Translations under genes and position numbers: made by a program | DNA from: Rhodoferax sp. OV413 | GTDB lineage: Bacteria > Pseudomonadota > Gammaproteobacteria > Burkholderiales > Burkholderiaceae_C | Reading direction: 5' to 3' | Length of the DNA stretch: 6,888 nucleotides | Assembly (NCBI GenBank): GCA_945861195.1 | Contig: CAMATS010000119.1 | Span: 1-6,888 of the forward strand | The notes under the pieces: generated by a model | What the model saw: only the letters and a program-made list of their open reading frames with translations | Database searches by the model: none | What the model was told of the DNA's origin: nothing | Part shown: one piece after another, positions 5,222-6,888 of the stretch | Layout: each line of letters starts with the position of its first letter | Numbering within the stretch: position 1 is the stretch's first letter

Positions 5222-6888
5222 TCAAACAATCGGTGCCGAAAGCACGGCACGCCCCGTTGTGATCTCCAACGCAGTACGCCCCGTCTGGCTGTGAATTTGC
5301 AACTGCGCGCCAATCGCCTGGGCTCGCTCCTGCATCAGCCGCAAGCCCCGGCGAGCCACCTGACCGTGGTCAAAGCCGCAGCCGTTGTCCACCACGCCAA
5401 TGCGCACACCCTGCGCGGTCTGCTGGGCCTCGATGCGCAGCTGGCTGGCCTGGGCGTGCTGCATCACGTTGGAGATGGCTTCAAACAGCATGAACTGCAG
5501 TTGGCGCATGGCGCCCGCGTCCAGCCCGGCCACAGGCGCCTGCGCATCGACCGCCCAGTCCAGCTCAATGCCACAGGCCTTCAGGCGTGGCTCGAGCCGG
5601 TAGCGCAGGTTGGCCAGCAGCGCGGTGATGTCGCCGGGCGGCAGGTGCATCGCATCGATCGAGAGTTTGAGCTGGTCCAGCGAGTCGCGCAGCGTCTGCA
5701 GCACTTCGTCGCCACTGGCCCGACCCGACTGCAGCTGCCGGATCGCTGTGCTGATGTGCGAGCCGACGCCGTCGTGCATATCGCGCAATATCTGGCTGCG
5801 CTCACCGCTGCGCGCTTGCGCCCGTGCGATGTGCTCCAAGCGTTGGTAGCTGATAGACAACGCTTGCTCTTTTTGCTGCACCAAGTTATTCAGGTTGCTC
5901 GTGAGATTTTGCGCCTGGCGGCTCACCGTGCTGAAGCGGCCAAGCACGATCAAACCGGCCACCACGCCGAAAAGGACGGACGAGTAGTACAAACTGGTTC
6001 GGCCATCCATGCTCGGGTTCACCCTAAGCTGGTACAGGTCTATCAAACCCATGAGCACATTGACCAAAATCGCTAAGGCCAACAACCGGCTGTTGAGCCC
6101 TGCGCCGCGCTGCAAGGCATGCCACACCAAAGCCAAAGAAAACAGCAGGAAGGTCAAAGCGAGCAGGGCATACCAGACCGTCAGCGACAGTGGCCAGCCG
6201 TAAACCCGTGCCGCCACCGCAGCCACCAGGCCCAGCAGGCCAAGCTGCAGCAGCCAGAGCCGCAAGGCAGGAAGGCGGCGGGACTGGCCCCAGCCCACCA
6301 CCTCAATGCAAAACAGCACGGTGAGGCTGCTCCACCCCCACAGTGACAACGCCGAAAGCACGCTCCACCACGGCAGCGGCAGGGGTGGACTCTCCAGCAC
6401 CGCATCGGCGACACGAAACACCCAACAAAACTCGGCAAGGCTGCCATACAGGTAGACCGCCTCGCGCCCCATAGTGCCATCAGCCCGCACAGCCGGTTGC
6501 GTCAGCCACAGCAGCAAACCAATCAGCCCAACCAGCGCACTGAAAATGGCGACCATCTGCGGACCCAACACCCGCCAACGCCAGAACGGCACGTAGGCCG
6601 CACGTGCTAAAGCCATCGGTGCCAGCGTCACCGTGGACAAACCACCCTGGCGCCCGACGTCGGCGCCCACCCTCAGCCGAAGCACATTGGTCGATTGCAA
6701 AACACCAGGCGGCACGGCAATCAGTCTGGGCAACTTGGCATCGGCTCGGTCATGGCGCGTCAGATCGCCAAAGTGATCCAGCAAGACGCCATTGAGATAG
6801 ACCGAATACCCGTTGCTGATTTTGGGAATGGTTAAACCATAGGGTTCAATCGGGGGAGCCGCGAGGGAAAACCGTAACTCAAAAACCA
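5222..6888 (-). CDS. 7TMR-DISM-type sensor histidine kinase, upstream paralogue, N terminus beyond the window
   Basis: The frame is open to the right edge, giving 554 residues that begin inside the periplasmic domain at VFELRFSLAAPPIEPYGLTI. This aligns with AYFQIPFSFAAAPSEPYGLY of the downstream kinase, so roughly the first 75 residues, including a signal sequence, are missing. Seven membrane segments lie between about residues 106 and 318 of the fragment, followed by a coiled coil. The phosphoacceptor motif SGERSQILRDMHDGVG places the His at 371 (codon 5776-5774). The ATPase domain has EAISNVMQHAQAS (469-481), VDNGCGFD (499-506) and RRGLRLMQERAQAIG, all typical of NarL/HisKA_3 kinases. It lacks the Arg/Pro-rich insert of its paralogue. 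The TGA at 5224-5222 lies 16 nt before the next start, so the two are probably one transcript. The initiation site near 6784 is not real, because homology continues upstream of it. The signal sensed is unknown. Confidence 0.9.
   Translation of the reverse strand, partial: VFELRFSLAAPPIEPYGLTIPKISNGYSVYLNGVLLDHFGDLTRHDRADAKLPRLIAVPPGVLQSTNVLRLRVGADVGRQGGLSTVTLAPMALARAAYVPFWRWRVLGPQMVAIFSALVGLIGLLLWLTQPAVRADGTMGREAVYLYGSLAEFCWVFRVADAVLESPPLPLPWWSVLSALSLWGWSSLTVLFCIEVVGWGQSRRLPALRLWLLQLGLLGLVAAVAARVYGWPLSLTVWYALLALTFLLFSLALVWHALQRGAGLNSRLLALAILVNVLMGLIDLYQLRVNPSMDGRTSLYYSSVLFGVVAGLIVLGRFSTVSRQAQNLTSNLNNLVQQKEQALSISYQRLEHIARAQARSGERSQILRDMHDGVGSHISTAIRQLQSGRASGDEVLQTLRDSLDQLKLSIDAMHLPPGDITALLANLRYRLEPRLKACGIELDWAVDAQAPVAGLDAGAMRQLQFMLFEAISNVMQHAQASQLRIEAQQTAQGVRIGVVDNGCGFDHGQVARRGLRLMQERAQAIGAQLQIHSQTGRTALEITTGRAVLSAPIV
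5585..5815 (-). repeat. Near-identical phosphoacceptor segment, copy in the upstream kinase
   Basis: This is the partner of 3685-3915. It encodes the same 77-residue segment from ARSGERS to RLEPR with four substitutions (Q/R, P/S, A/S and Y/H) and 26 base differences, most of them silent. The copies are direct repeats about 1.9 kb apart and so a potential site for unequal recombination that would fuse the two kinases in frame. Confidence 0.9.

Noticed and set aside
5206..5313. In-frame extension of the downstream kinase to an ATG at 5313
   Set aside because: It would overlap the 3' end of the upstream kinase by about 90 nt and add a basic, non-homologous stretch before the signal sequence. 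The ATG at 5205, just after the upstream stop, gives a normal secretion signal.
4435..6076. Plus-strand open frames of 243 and 347 codons opposite the two kinases
   Set aside because: They overlap each other and lie antisense to conserved kinase domains. The similarity of parts of them merely mirrors the repeated phosphoacceptor segment.
6782..6784. TTG codon as the start of the upstream kinase
   Set aside because: The frame stays open to the window edge, and the 34 residues upstream align with the periplasmic domain of the paralogue, so the gene begins outside the window.

Overview
The window is GC-rich, densely coded, and reads entirely on the minus strand. Gene content and protein style (AroG-type DAHP synthase, TldD, RodA, 7TM sensor kinases) suggest a betaproteobacterium, probably Burkholderiales and perhaps Comamonadaceae. 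That placement is inferred from protein resemblance only; no rRNA or other phylogenetic marker is present.

In the direction of transcription (right to left): a sensor histidine kinase of the 7TMR-DISM type, cut by the right edge (5222-6888); a second, paralogous kinase 16 nt downstream (3226-5205); rodA, the elongasome glycan polymerase, 15 nt further on (2056-3210); tldD, the zinc metalloprotease subunit (513-1973); a 219-nt intergenic region; and the first 97 codons of a class I DAHP synthase, aroG-like, cut by the left edge (1-293).

The most notable structure is in the gap between tldD and aroG. It holds a 27-codon reading frame (371-454) whose residues 3-13 contain four Phe and three Tyr. 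A strong intrinsic terminator (322-353) follows, immediately before the aroG ribosome binding site. A segment of the leader frame can pair with the 5' arm of the terminator, so the region has all the parts of a ribosome-mediated Phe/Tyr attenuator controlling entry into the shikimate pathway. No Shine-Dalgarno sequence precedes the leader start, and an extended -10-like element lies 7 nt before it, so the leader may be translated from a leaderless mRNA.

The second notable structure is the kinase pair. The two proteins share architecture throughout but are nearly identical (73 of 77 residues, 205 of 231 bases by eye) only over the dimerization/phosphoacceptor segment. This suggests gene conversion or strong constraint, and possibly heterodimers or a shared response regulator. 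No response regulator is visible here. The tight kinase-kinase-rodA spacing suggests co-transcription of signalling genes with a cell-elongation gene; the usual rodA partner, the PBP2 gene mrdA, is not directly upstream.
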